Assembly: GCF_039871875.1 (NCBI RefSeq) | Contig: NZ_JBDPMD010000009.1 | Location: 124,001 to 188,000 of the forward strand | Reading direction: 5' to 3' | From: Sphaerisporangium sp039871875 | Lineage (GTDB): Bacteria > Actinomycetota > Actinomycetes > Streptosporangiales > Streptosporangiaceae | Length of the DNA stretch: 64,000 nucleotides | Shown here: positions 7,872 to 15,959 of the stretch, in pieces | Numbering within the stretch: the first letter of the stretch is position 1 | Layout of the letters: every line of letters starts with the position of its first letter | Made by a program: the position numbers and the translations under genes | The notes under the pieces: generated by a model | Databases searched by the model: none | What the model was told of the DNA's origin: nothing | Seen by the model: only the letters and a program-made list of their open reading frames with translations

Positions 7872-8819
7872 ATGCGTTTCGAATCGCTGACCGGGTCCGT
7901 CGGGCACACCCCGCTCGTGGGGCTGCCCCGCCTGTCCCCTTCGCCGGACGTCAGGGTCTGGGCCAAGCTGGAGGACCGCAACCCGACGGGCTCGGTCAAG
8001 GACCGCCCCGCGCTGTGGATGATCCAGGAGGCGGAGAAGGACGGCCTGCTCACCCCCGGGTGCACCATCCTGGAGCCCACCTCCGGCAACACCGGCATCT
8101 CGCTGGCCATGGCGGCCGGGCTCAAGGGCTACAAGCTGATCTGCGTCATGCCGGAGAACACCTCGGAGGAGCGCCGCCAGCTTCTGCGCATGTGGGGCGC
8201 GCAGATCATCTCGTCCCCGGCGGCGGGCGGGTCCAACGAGGCGGTGCGGGTCGCCAAGCGCCTGGCCGCCGAGAACCCCTCGTGGGTGATGCTCTACCAG
8301 TACGGCAACCCGGCCAACTGGCGCTCCCACTACGAGTCGACCGGTCCCGAGCTGCTGGAGGACCTGCCGTCCATCACCCACTTCGTCGCGGGCCTCGGCA
8401 CCACCGGCACGCTCATGGGGGTGGGGCGTTTCCTGCGTGAGCGGGTGCCCGGCGTGAGCGTCGTCGCCGCCGAGCCGAGGTACGGCGAGCTGGTGTACGG
8501 CCTGCGCAACGTGGACGAGGGCTTCATCCCGGAGATCTACGACGCGGACGTGCTGACCACGCGCTACTCGGTCACCTCGGCGGACGCGCTGCGCCGCACC
8601 CGCGAGCTGCTGTCGGCGGAGGGCATCTTCGCCGGCATCTCCACCGGCTGCGCCCTGCACGCCGCTCTCGGCATGGCGGCCAAGGCCGTCAAGGCGGGGG
8701 AGCGGGCCGACATCGCGTTCATCGTGGCGGACGGCGGGTGGAAGTACCTGTCCACCGGCGCCTACGAGGGCACCCTCGACGAGGCGGAGGACCGCCTCGA
8801 AGGCCAGCTCTGGGCCTGA
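7872..8819 (+). CDS. cysM: CysO-dependent O-phosphoserine sulfhydrylase
   Basis: 315 residues of the PLP fold type II cysteine synthase family. PLP attaches to Lys43 in NPTGSVKDRP, and the phosphate/substrate loop EPTSGNTG follows near residue 75. The enzyme uses thiocarboxylated CysO, giving CysO-cysteine, which Mec hydrolyses. This H2S-independent route tolerates oxidative stress in mycobacteria. The C-terminus (RLEGQLWA) is the lid segment typical of mycobacterial-type CysM rather than CysK. It starts 2 bases after the cysO stop, so the two are translationally linked. Confidence 0.95.
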   Translation: MRFESLTGSVGHTPLVGLPRLSPSPDVRVWAKLEDRNPTGSVKDRPALWMIQEAEKDGLLTPGCTILEPTSGNTGISLAMAAGLKGYKLICVMPENTSEERRQLLRMWGAQIISSPAAGGSNEAVRVAKRLAAENPSWVMLYQYGNPANWRSHYESTGPELLEDLPSITHFVAGLGTTGTLMGVGRFLRERVPGVSVVAAEPRYGELVYGLRNVDEGFIPEIYDADVLTTRYSVTSADALRRTRELLSAEGIFAGISTGCALHAALGMAAKAVKAGERADIAFIVADGGWKYLSTGAYEGTLDEAEDRLEGQLWA

Positions 8820-8893
8820 TCATCGCGCCTGCTCCGGGCCTCCGTTAGGGTGAGGGTCTAGAACAACATTCGGTACGGCCCGGAGCGAGGCGC

Positions 8894-9685
8894 ATGACCA
8901 AGTTCGACGAGGCGACCCAGGCCGTCCGGGTCGACGTGACCACCTACGACGTGTGCCTGGACCCGGGTTACGTGGTCGGCGGCCCCCTCAACGGCGGCTA
9001 CCTCATGGCGGTGATGCTGCGCGCGGCCGTGGACGCCTCGCCGTACGAGCACCCGGTGTCCACCTCCGCGCAGTTCCTGCGGGCGCCCGCCACCGGGCCC
9101 GCCCAGGTGCGCCTGGAGCCGCTCAAGACCGGCCGCACCGCCGCGATGGCCCGCGTCACTCTCGTCCAGGACGGCGCCGCCTACATCGAGGCGCTGGTCA
9201 CCACCGCCACCCTCACCGGCGAGCCCCCCGGCTGGACCGCCGGGCCCCCCGTCGCGATGCCGCCGCCCGAGGAGTGCCTGCCGCTGCCCGAGCCGAAGCC
9301 CGGGTCCAACATGACGCTCAACGCCCGCATGGACCTGCGCTTCGACCCGCCCACCGTCGGGTGGTTCACCGGCACGCCCACCGGCCGCCCCGAGTCCCGC
9401 GCGTACTTCCGCCTGTCCGAGCCGCAGGACCCCGACCCGTACGTGCTGGCCATGGCCGTGGACGTGCTGCCGCCGGTGGTGTTCTCCGCCGGGTACCGCG
9501 GCTGGGCCCCCACGGTGGAGCTCACCTGGCACCTGCGGGCCCTGCCCGCGCCCGGCTGGCTCACCCTGTTCGGCCAGGGGCGGCTGGTCAGGGACGGGTG
9601 GTTCGACGAGGAGGTCGAGGTGTGGGACGCGGCGGGGAACCTCGTCGCGCAGGCACGGCAGTTGGCCCGTCTTGGTAGGGGTTGA
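8894..9685 (+). CDS. Acyl-CoA thioesterase, TesB-like double hotdog
   Basis: 263 residues with two hotdog domains (residues ~15-110 and ~150-260). The segment GYVVGGPLNGGYLMAVM is the conserved start of the N-terminal hotdog in actinobacterial TesB-like thioesterases. These cleave acyl-CoA; chain-length preference cannot be read from the sequence. The ATG follows GGAGCGAGG. A TAGGGT hexamer at about 8846 is a -10 candidate. It sits in the slot between cysM and murI that a rhomboid gene holds in M. tuberculosis. Confidence 0.85.
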   Translation: MTKFDEATQAVRVDVTTYDVCLDPGYVVGGPLNGGYLMAVMLRAAVDASPYEHPVSTSAQFLRAPATGPAQVRLEPLKTGRTAAMARVTLVQDGAAYIEALVTTATLTGEPPGWTAGPPVAMPPPEECLPLPEPKPGSNMTLNARMDLRFDPPTVGWFTGTPTGRPESRAYFRLSEPQDPDPYVLAMAVDVLPPVVFSAGYRGWAPTVELTWHLRALPAPGWLTLFGQGRLVRDGWFDEEVEVWDAAGNLVAQARQLARLGRG

Positions 9686-9761
9686 GGGCATCCGTCCGAT
9701 GCCGGGCGGAGGATTACTCCGATGTGAGGATTCTTACCGCGAGCGATTGTTCATGGTCCCC

Positions 9762-9767
9762 TAACCT
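9762..9767 (+). promoter_or_regulatory. -10 element for leaderless murI transcript
   Basis: TAACCT ends 8 bases before the murI ATG at 9776 and no ribosome-binding site lies between. This fits a leaderless message. Confidence 0.4.
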
Positions 9768-9775
9768 TGGGCATC

Positions 9776-10675
9776 ATGGTGGACATCGGGAGCGTCGCCC
9801 ACGCGCCGTGGGTCAGCATGCTGGAATCGTCGTCCGGGCCCCGGCCCCCGGGCCCCGCGGTCGGGGTCTTCGACAGCGGCGTCGGCGGGCTCACCGTGGC
9901 ACGCTCGATCATCGACCAGCTCCCGAACGAGTCGATCCTCTACGTCGCCGACACCGCCCGCCAGCCGTACGGCCCGAAACGCATCGCGCAGGTGCGGGCG
10001 TACGCGCTGGAGGTCATGGACCACATGGTCGAGCACGACGTGAAGATGCTGGTCATCGCGTGCAACACCGCGAGCGCCGCCATGCTGAGGGACGCCAGGG
10101 AGCGGTACGACGTGCCGGTGGTCGAGGTCATCCAGCCCGCCACCCGCCGGGCCGTGCGGGCCACCAGGAACGGCCGGGTCGGCGTGATCGCCACCCGGGC
10201 CACCATCGAGTCGATGGCCTACCACGACGCGTTCGCCGCCGCGCCTGACGTCCGCATCACGGGGGTCGCCGCGCCGCGGTTCGTGGAGTTCGTGGAGCGG
10301 GGCGAGACGATGAGCGACGAGCTGATCGAGGTCGCCCGCGAGTACCTGCGGCCGGTGGTCGAGGACGGCTGCGACACCCTCATCCTCGGCTGCACCCACT
10401 ACCCGCTGCTCACCGGCGCCATCTCGTACGTGGTGGGCAACGAGGTCACGCTGGTGTCCAGCGCCGAGGAGACGGCCAAGGACGTCTACCGCATCCTGCA
10501 CGACCGGGGCCTCGCGGCCTCCGCCGGCACCCCCGTCCACCGGTTCCGCGAGACCGGTGACGGCACCCTCTTCGCCCACCTCGGGCGGCGGTTCCTCGGT
10601 CCGGAGATCGGCACCGTGGAACGCGCCCTGGTGGGCGACGCCCCAGGCGAAGAGGCGCTCACCGCGCCCAGCTAG
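9776..10675 (+). CDS. murI: Glutamate racemase
   Basis: 299 residues. It converts L-glutamate to D-glutamate for peptidoglycan. The two catalytic cysteines are in IACNTAS (Cys96) and LGCTHYPLL (near residue 205), and the N-terminal VGVFDSGVGGLT block is complete. The first ~26 residues are a non-conserved extension. ATG 9776 is chosen because TAACCT fits a leaderless promoter; an in-frame TTG at 9767 would overlap it. The position matches Rv1338, just before the metallo-beta-lactamase gene. Confidence 0.95.
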   Translation: MVDIGSVAHAPWVSMLESSSGPRPPGPAVGVFDSGVGGLTVARSIIDQLPNESILYVADTARQPYGPKRIAQVRAYALEVMDHMVEHDVKMLVIACNTASAAMLRDARERYDVPVVEVIQPATRRAVRATRNGRVGVIATRATIESMAYHDAFAAAPDVRITGVAAPRFVEFVERGETMSDELIEVAREYLRPVVEDGCDTLILGCTHYPLLTGAISYVVGNEVTLVSSAEETAKDVYRILHDRGLAASAGTPVHRFRETGDGTLFAHLGRRFLGPEIGTVERALVGDAPGEEALTAPS

Positions 10676-10843
10676 CCCTGTTTTCCGCACGAGCCCGAAA
10701 GTTCTTGGTCAGATGCTATGTCGTTGTCCGGCACGGTGGGTGATCGGTGCAGGTCGTCGAGGGCGATGTGCGGAAAATGGGGCTGAGAGTCCGCAAGCGG
10801 GGCCGACGGTGACCGGCCCGGGTACGTCTTAAGGAGGCCGTTG

Positions 10844-11596
10844 GTGAAGCTGACGATCGTCGGGTGCGCGGGGAGCTTCCCCGGGCCGGACAGTCCCGCG
10901 TCGTGTTACCTGCTGGAGGCGGAAGGGTTCCGGCTGCTGCTCGACTTCGGCAACGGCGCGCTCGGTGTGCTGCAGCGGCACATCGGGCTGTACGACGTGG
11001 ACGCCATCTGCCTGTCCCACCTGCACGCCGACCACTGCCTCGACCTGTGTGTCTACCACGTGGTGCGCACCTACTCGCCCGAGCGGCCCTTCCCCCGCGT
11101 GCCGGTGTACGCGCCCCGCGAGGCGCCACGGCGCCTGTCGGCGGCCTACGGCATGTCCGAGGAGCCGGGCCTGGAGACCGCCTTCGCGTTCGAGGCGCTG
11201 CGCCCCGGCACGTTCACCGTGGGGCCGTTCGAGGTGACCGCGGCGCAGATGAACCACCCGGTCGAGACCTACGGCTTCCGCGTCTCGCACGGCGGGCACT
11301 CGGTCGCGTACTCGGCCGACACGGGGGAGTGCGCCGAGCTGGTGAAGCTCGCCGCGGGGGCCGACGTGCTGCTGTGCGAGGCGTCGTGGCCCGACCGTCC
11401 CGGCACGCCTCCCGACCTGCACCTCAACGGACGGCAGGCGGCCGAGCACGCGGCCAGGGCGGGGGTGGGCACGCTCGTGCTCACCCATCTGGTGCCGTGG
11501 TACGACCCGGAGGTCATCCACGCCGACGCCGGCCGCGGGGGCTTCGACGGCACGGTGCGGCTCGCGCGCAGCGGCGAGGTGTACGACCTCGGCTGA
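10844..11596 (+). CDS. MBL-fold phosphodiesterase, Rv1339-like
   Basis: 250 residues with the metallo-beta-lactamase signature SHLHADH (His59, His61, Asp63, His64), the distal His in MNHPVETYG, the bridging Asp in YSADTGEC and the last His in LTHLVPW. Position and sequence match M. tuberculosis Rv1339, described as an atypical cyclic-nucleotide phosphodiesterase. cAMP hydrolysis here is therefore probable but inferred. AAGGAGG lies 6 bases before the GTG start at 10844; a TTG directly before it is less well placed. The neighbours murI and rph keep the conserved order. Confidence 0.85.
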   Translation: MKLTIVGCAGSFPGPDSPASCYLLEAEGFRLLLDFGNGALGVLQRHIGLYDVDAICLSHLHADHCLDLCVYHVVRTYSPERPFPRVPVYAPREAPRRLSAAYGMSEEPGLETAFAFEALRPGTFTVGPFEVTAAQMNHPVETYGFRVSHGGHSVAYSADTGECAELVKLAAGADVLLCEASWPDRPGTPPDLHLNGRQAAEHAARAGVGTLVLTHLVPWYDPEVIHADAGRGGFDGTVRLARSGEVYDLG

Positions 11597-11623
11597 GCGG
11601 ACGGAGGCGCGCCGCGGATGACC

Positions 11624-11629
11624 TAGGGT
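11624..11629 (+). promoter_or_regulatory. -10 element for leaderless rph transcript
   Basis: TAGGGT ends 7 bases before the ATG at 11637. Two upstream in-frame starts (11628 GTG and 11631 ATG) would overlap this element, so the promoter decides the start. Confidence 0.5.
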
Positions 11630-11636
11630 GATGCTC

Positions 11637-12356
11637 ATGGCACGCCACGATGGACGCAGTCCCGATCAGCTCAGGCCCGTCACGATCACCCGCGGCTGGC
11701 TCCCGCACGCCGAGGGGTCGGTGCTGGTGGAGTTCGGCGCCACCACGGTGCTGTGCGCCGCCTCCGTGCAGGACACCGTGCCCCGGTGGCGCCGGGGCAG
11801 CGGGCTCGGCTGGGTGACGGCGGAGTACGCCATGCTGCCGCGTGCCACCAACACCCGCACCGACCGCGAGTCGGTGCGCGGCAAGATCGGCGGCCGCACC
11901 CACGAGATCTCCCGGCTGATCGGCCGGTCCCTGCGGGCCTGTGTCGACTACAAGGCCCTCGGGGAGAACAGCATCGTCCTCGACTGCGACGTGCTGCGCG
12001 CCGACGGCGGCACCCGCACCGCGGCCATCACCGGCGCGTACGTCGCCCTGGCCGACGCCGTGCGCTGGATGCGCAAGCGCAAGATGTGCCCCGGCGACCC
12101 GCTGGTCGACTCGGTCGCCGCCGTCTCGGTGGGCATCGTGGGCGACACCCCGCTGCTGGACCTCTGCTACACCGAGGACGTCGCCGCCGAGACCGACATG
12201 AACGTCGTCATGACCGGCTCCGGCGAGTTCGTCGAGGTCCAGGGCACCGCCGAGGGGGTCCCGTTCTCGCGCGGCACCCTCGACTCCCTGCTCGACCTCG
12301 CCACCGCCGGCTGCACCCGGCTGACCGAGGTCCAGCGCGAGGCCCTGGCGTCGTGA
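11637..12356 (+). CDS. rph: Ribonuclease PH
   Basis: 239 residues of the phosphorolytic 3'-5' exoribonuclease that trims tRNA 3' ends. MARHDGRSPDQLRPVTITRGW is the standard N-terminus, and the RNase PH blocks (arginine-rich SVRGKIGGRTHEISRLIGRSLR, then GGTRTAAITG and VSVGIVG) are intact. The start at 11637 matches homologues and a leaderless -10 at 11624. rdgB follows 109 bases later, as in nearly all actinobacteria. Confidence 0.96.
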   Translation: MARHDGRSPDQLRPVTITRGWLPHAEGSVLVEFGATTVLCAASVQDTVPRWRRGSGLGWVTAEYAMLPRATNTRTDRESVRGKIGGRTHEISRLIGRSLRACVDYKALGENSIVLDCDVLRADGGTRTAAITGAYVALADAVRWMRKRKMCPGDPLVDSVAAVSVGIVGDTPLLDLCYTEDVAAETDMNVVMTGSGEFVEVQGTAEGVPFSRGTLDSLLDLATAGCTRLTEVQREALAS

Positions 12357-12465
12357 CCCGCCCGGCCTCGTCGCGCGCGGCCGGGACAAATCAGTGGCAC
12401 CAGGCCGCCGTCGCGCGCCACCCTGGTACCTCCACGGCGCTCACCCCACAGAACGGAGCCTTCGC

Positions 12466-13071
12466 ATGAACAGGGTGGTGCTGGCCACGCGCAACCCCGG
12501 CAAGATCGAGGAGCTGCGCCGCATCCTCTCCGAGGCCGACGGCAAGATCGACCTGATCGGCCTGGACGAGTACCCCGAGATCGGTGACATCCCCGAGACC
12601 GGCCTCACCTTCGCCGAGAACGCCCTCATCAAGGCCCGCGCCGTCGCCGAGGCCACCGGCCTGCCCGCCGTGGCCGACGACTCCGGCCTCTGCGTGGACG
12701 CCCTGAACGGCATGCCCGGCGTCCTCTCCGCCCGCTGGTCCGGCCGCCACGGCGACGACGACGCCAACCTGGACCTGCTGCTGGCCCAGATCTCCGACGT
12801 CCCCGACGCCCACCGCGGCGCCCACTTCACCTGCGCCGCCGCCTTGGTCCTCCCCACGGGCGAGGAGCAGGTCGTCGAGGGCGTGCTGGAAGGCGAGATC
12901 ATCCGCGCCCGCAGAGGCACCGGCGGCTTCGGATACGACCCGATATTCCTCCCCACCGGCGAGACCCGCACCACCGCCGAGATGCCCCCCGCCGACAAGG
13001 ACGCCACCAGCCACCGCGGCCGCGCCTTCCGCGCCCTGACCCCCCACATCCACACCCTCCTCGCCTCCTGA
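12466..13071 (+). CDS. rdgB: dITP/XTP pyrophosphatase
   Basis: 201 residues of the HAM1/RdgB family, which hydrolyses dITP and XTP so that deaminated purines stay out of DNA. Visible motifs: LATRNPGKIEELR at the N-terminus, the nucleotide-binding VADDSGLCVDALNGMPGV, GFGYDPIF and SHRGRAF. ACGGAG precedes the ATG. The frame is open upstream but the conserved N-terminus fixes this start. It is the last gene of the block that is colinear with Rv1330c-Rv1341. Confidence 0.95.
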   Translation: MNRVVLATRNPGKIEELRRILSEADGKIDLIGLDEYPEIGDIPETGLTFAENALIKARAVAEATGLPAVADDSGLCVDALNGMPGVLSARWSGRHGDDDANLDLLLAQISDVPDAHRGAHFTCAAALVLPTGEEQVVEGVLEGEIIRARRGTGGFGYDPIFLPTGETRTTAEMPPADKDATSHRGRAFRALTPHIHTLLAS

Positions 13072-13155
13072 CCCCACGCGGCGGGGCGGGTGGCCGTCCG
13101 GGGGCCGGATGCCGGTCGTAACCAGGGCGTAAGAATCACCAAGGGCTGTTGGGCG

Positions 13156-13161
13156 TAGCGT
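13156..13161 (+). promoter_or_regulatory. -10 element for leaderless transcript
   Basis: TAGCGT ends 7 bases before the GTG at 13169, with no Shine-Dalgarno sequence between them. Confidence 0.45.
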
Positions 13162-13168
13162 TCAGGCT

Positions 13169-14758
13169 GTGGAGAACGTGCAAGAGGCCCGGCGTGGGCA
13201 GGTCTGGGCCGGAGGGCTCATCGGGGTCGTGGCGGCGGCCGTGGCCCTCGGGGTCGGGCAGCTCGTCGCGGGGGTGCTGAACCCCAAGGCGTCGCCGGTG
13301 GTGGCGGTGGGGGACGCCGCGGTGGACGCCTCGCCCGCGGCGGTCAAGGACTGGGCGATCCGGACGTTCGGCACCAACGACAAGCTGGTGCTGATCACCG
13401 GCATCGTCGTCGTGCTGGCGCTGATCGCCGCCGGGCTCGGGGTGCTCGCACGGCGGCGGCCGAGCTGGGCCACGGCGGGGGTGCTGGCGTTCGGGCTCGT
13501 CGGCGCGGTGGCGGCCATGGGGCGGCCGGACGCGGGGCCGCTGGACGTCCTGCCGTCCGTGCTCGGCGCCGCCGTCGGCGCCTGGGCACTCAAGCTTCTC
13601 GCCCGCCGTACCTGGCGGGAGGCGGACACCATCACCCCGGACGACGCGGACACGGTCACCGAGTACCCACGGGCCCATCCGGTGGGCGAACTCGACCGCC
13701 GCGGCCTCCTCACCGGCGTGGTGGCGGGCGTCGTCGTGGCCGGGGCGAGCGAGCTCGCCGGCCGCGGCCTGGCGGCGCGCCTCAACGTCGACCGGGCCCG
13801 CGCCGGCGTGGCCCTCCCCAAGGCGGCCAAGCCCCTGCCCGCCCTCCCCGAGGGCGTGGACCTCCGCATCAAGGACCTCTCCCCGTTCACCACGCCCAAC
13901 AAGGACTTCTACCGCGTCGACACCGCCCTGGTGATCCCGCAGGTGGACCCCAGGACGTGGACCCTCAAGATCCACGGCATGGTCGACCGCCCGGTGGAGC
14001 TGACCTTCGCCGACCTGCTCAAACGCCCCCTCTTCGAGAGCGACGTCACCCTCGCCTGCGTCTCCAACGACGTCGGCGGCCCGTACGTCGGCAACGCCCG
14101 CTGGCTCGGCGCCCGCCTGGCCGACGTCCTGCGGGACGCCGGCATCCGTTCCGGCGCCGACATGCTCCTCTCCACCTCCTCCGACGGCTGGACCTGCGGC
14201 ACACCCGTCGACATCGTCATGGACGGCAGGGACGCCATGCTCGCCATCGCGATGAACGGCGAGACCCTGCCGGTGTCCCACGGCTTCCCGGTCCGCCAGG
14301 TCGTGCCCGGCCTGTACGGCTACGTCTCGGCCACCAAGTGGGTCACCGACATCAAGGTGACCCGCTTCGACCAGGACGAGGCGTACTGGACCCCACGCGG
14401 CTGGTCCCCGCAGGGCCCCGTCAAGACCCAGTCCCGCATCGACGTCCCCCGCGGCGGTTCCACCATCACCCCCGGCCCCACCACCATCGCCGGCGTCGCC
14501 TGGGCCCAGCACCGCGGTGTGGACGCCGTCGAGGTCCAGATCGACAAGGGCCCCTGGCAGCAGGCCCGCCTGGCGGACGTCCCGAGCCCCGACACCTGGC
14601 GCCAGTGGGTACTGGAGGGCTGGAACGCCACCCCCGGCAACCACACCATCGCCGTCCGCGCCACCGACGCCACCGGTTACACCCAGACCGACAAGTACGC
14701 GCCCCCCGCCCCGGACGGCGCCACGGGCTGGCACTCCGTCCTGGTCGTCGTGAAGTGA
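13169..14758 (+). CDS. Membrane-anchored molybdopterin oxidoreductase (sulfite oxidase family)
   Basis: 529 residues. Four membrane segments lie in about the first 150 residues. A short linker with a possible second anchor (LLTGVVAGVVVAGASEL) follows, then an oxidoreductase molybdopterin-binding domain from about residue 235, and a C-terminal Mo-cofactor dimerisation domain (SRIDVPRGGSTITPG onward). The molybdenum ligand should be Cys297 in TLACVSNDVGG. The GPYVGN, GFPVRQVVPGLYGY and KWVTDIKV blocks are those of the sulfite oxidase/YedY family. The catalytic domain probably faces outward; substrate and electron acceptor are unknown. GTG 13169 is set by a leaderless -10. Confidence 0.87.
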   Translation: MENVQEARRGQVWAGGLIGVVAAAVALGVGQLVAGVLNPKASPVVAVGDAAVDASPAAVKDWAIRTFGTNDKLVLITGIVVVLALIAAGLGVLARRRPSWATAGVLAFGLVGAVAAMGRPDAGPLDVLPSVLGAAVGAWALKLLARRTWREADTITPDDADTVTEYPRAHPVGELDRRGLLTGVVAGVVVAGASELAGRGLAARLNVDRARAGVALPKAAKPLPALPEGVDLRIKDLSPFTTPNKDFYRVDTALVIPQVDPRTWTLKIHGMVDRPVELTFADLLKRPLFESDVTLACVSNDVGGPYVGNARWLGARLADVLRDAGIRSGADMLLSTSSDGWTCGTPVDIVMDGRDAMLAIAMNGETLPVSHGFPVRQVVPGLYGYVSATKWVTDIKVTRFDQDEAYWTPRGWSPQGPVKTQSRIDVPRGGSTITPGPTTIAGVAWAQHRGVDAVEVQIDKGPWQQARLADVPSPDTWRQWVLEGWNATPGNHTIAVRATDATGYTQTDKYAPPAPDGATGWHSVLVVVK

Positions 14759-14858
14759 CCACGGCCGGAGCCCCAGCTTCCTGCCCGGTTCCCCCGCCCG
14801 AGCCCCTCGGTGGTGCCTAGCATCGGGCCTTCGACCGGGACGATTTTCGGGGGGAACA

Positions 14859-15662
14859 TTGTCCAGAGCCGGTCACGGGGGCGCCTCGCGGCACACGCCC
14901 ACAAGCGTGATCTACAACCCCGTGGTGACATCCGACGGCACCCGCTGGCGCGACTACGAGATCGCGGCCGACCTGCCCGCCGCGCCGCCGGCCGGCCGTT
15001 TCGAGCGGCGGCACGCCCGGCCCTCCGGCTACGGGGAGCCGCCGGACTGGTTCGACCGCCCCGACCGCCCCGCGCGCCTGGACACCTGCCGCGTGTACGG
15101 CGTGCCAGGGGGCTTCGCCTGGCCGGACCCGCAGGTCCAGCGGGACCTGTGCCAGGCGGTGGCCGACGGTGCCCGCTTCCCCGACCCTCGGGGCACGTGG
15201 CTGCGGCTCGTCAACGGGGAGGGCCCCGGGGAGGACCCGTTCCGCGCCACCAACGCCCTGGACTGCGCGCTCGCGGTGGTGTCCACCTGGCACGGCGAGC
15301 CGGTGGTGGCCGCGCCCCGGCAGCCCGAGTACGACCGCGTCGGCCGCCCGTCCCTGCGAGGCGAACCCGGGGGCGCGGCCCGTGCCGAGCGCTGGCTCGG
15401 GCACCGCTTCGAGTACGTGGGGCAGGGACGGCGGGCGTACACACTGGTGTCGCACCGCGTGGAGGCCGCCGGCCACGGCGCCGCCGCCGTCCTCATCACC
15501 CGCTGGCCCTCCGGGGGAAGCCACGCGTCCAACGCCCTCAACGCGGCCGGTGAGGTGGTCTGGGCCGACGGCCAGCGTGGCCACACCTCCCTTGAGCCCC
15601 CCGCGGGCCCGGTGGCCGGTGTCTTCTGCGTCATCACCGACCGCTCGGGCCGGCGCCGATGA
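14859..15662 (+). CDS. Papain-fold toxin (glutamine deamidase-like, Tox-PL)
   Basis: 267 residues from a TTG with GGGGGGAAC upstream; a GTG at 14907 is an alternative. The C-terminal half is a papain-like domain found in polymorphic toxins: Cys136 in RATNALDCALAV, His222 in GGSHASNALN, then GEVVWADGQRG with Asp237 and Gln239. These match the Cys-His-Asp triad and the H-x-x-N-x-x-x-x-G, D-x-Q pattern of actinobacterial Tox-PL domains, which deamidate glutamine or cleave peptides. No signal peptide, WXG or RHS repeats are seen, so the delivery route is unclear. The stop overlaps the start of a YrhB-like immunity gene. TAGCAT at 14818 is a -10 candidate. Confidence 0.75.
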   Translation: MSRAGHGGASRHTPTSVIYNPVVTSDGTRWRDYEIAADLPAAPPAGRFERRHARPSGYGEPPDWFDRPDRPARLDTCRVYGVPGGFAWPDPQVQRDLCQAVADGARFPDPRGTWLRLVNGEGPGEDPFRATNALDCALAVVSTWHGEPVVAAPRQPEYDRVGRPSLRGEPGGAARAERWLGHRFEYVGQGRRAYTLVSHRVEAAGHGAAAVLITRWPSGGSHASNALNAAGEVVWADGQRGHTSLEPPAGPVAGVFCVITDRSGRRR

Positions 15663-15937
15663 GAGAGCTGTCCCCCGCACAGGCCCGGGCACTGGCCGAG
15701 GAGTACCTCAACGGCGCACTCCCCGCCGAGGAGGCCACCGAGGTAGGCCTGCACTCCTTCGCGTCCGGCCACATCGCCTGGGCCCGCCCCTCCGACCCCC
15801 CCGACCCCGGCACCCTCCCAGGCACCATCGGCGGCGCCTGCGTGGTCATCGACCGCCACACCGGCGACCTGACCATCCACCCTCTCCTCAACCCGGAGTC
15901 CATCGCCACCCAGTGGCCCGGCCCACACCCTCGCTGA
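15659..15937 (+). CDS. YrhB/Imm35-type immunity protein
   Basis: 92 residues, start overlapping the toxin stop (ATGA). It begins with a helix (ARALAEEYLNG) and has GGACVVIDRHTGDLTIHPLL, the strand-rich core seen in YrhB/Imm35 immunity proteins, which commonly sit right after Tox-PL genes. It probably binds and neutralises the preceding toxin; specificity is inference from gene order. It converges on the ABC permease gene with 22 bases between them. Confidence 0.72.
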   Translation: MRELSPAQARALAEEYLNGALPAEEATEVGLHSFASGHIAWARPSDPPDPGTLPGTIGGACVVIDRHTGDLTIHPLLNPESIATQWPGPHPR

Positions 15938-15959
15938 GCGCCGGGCCACCGCGGCCGGG

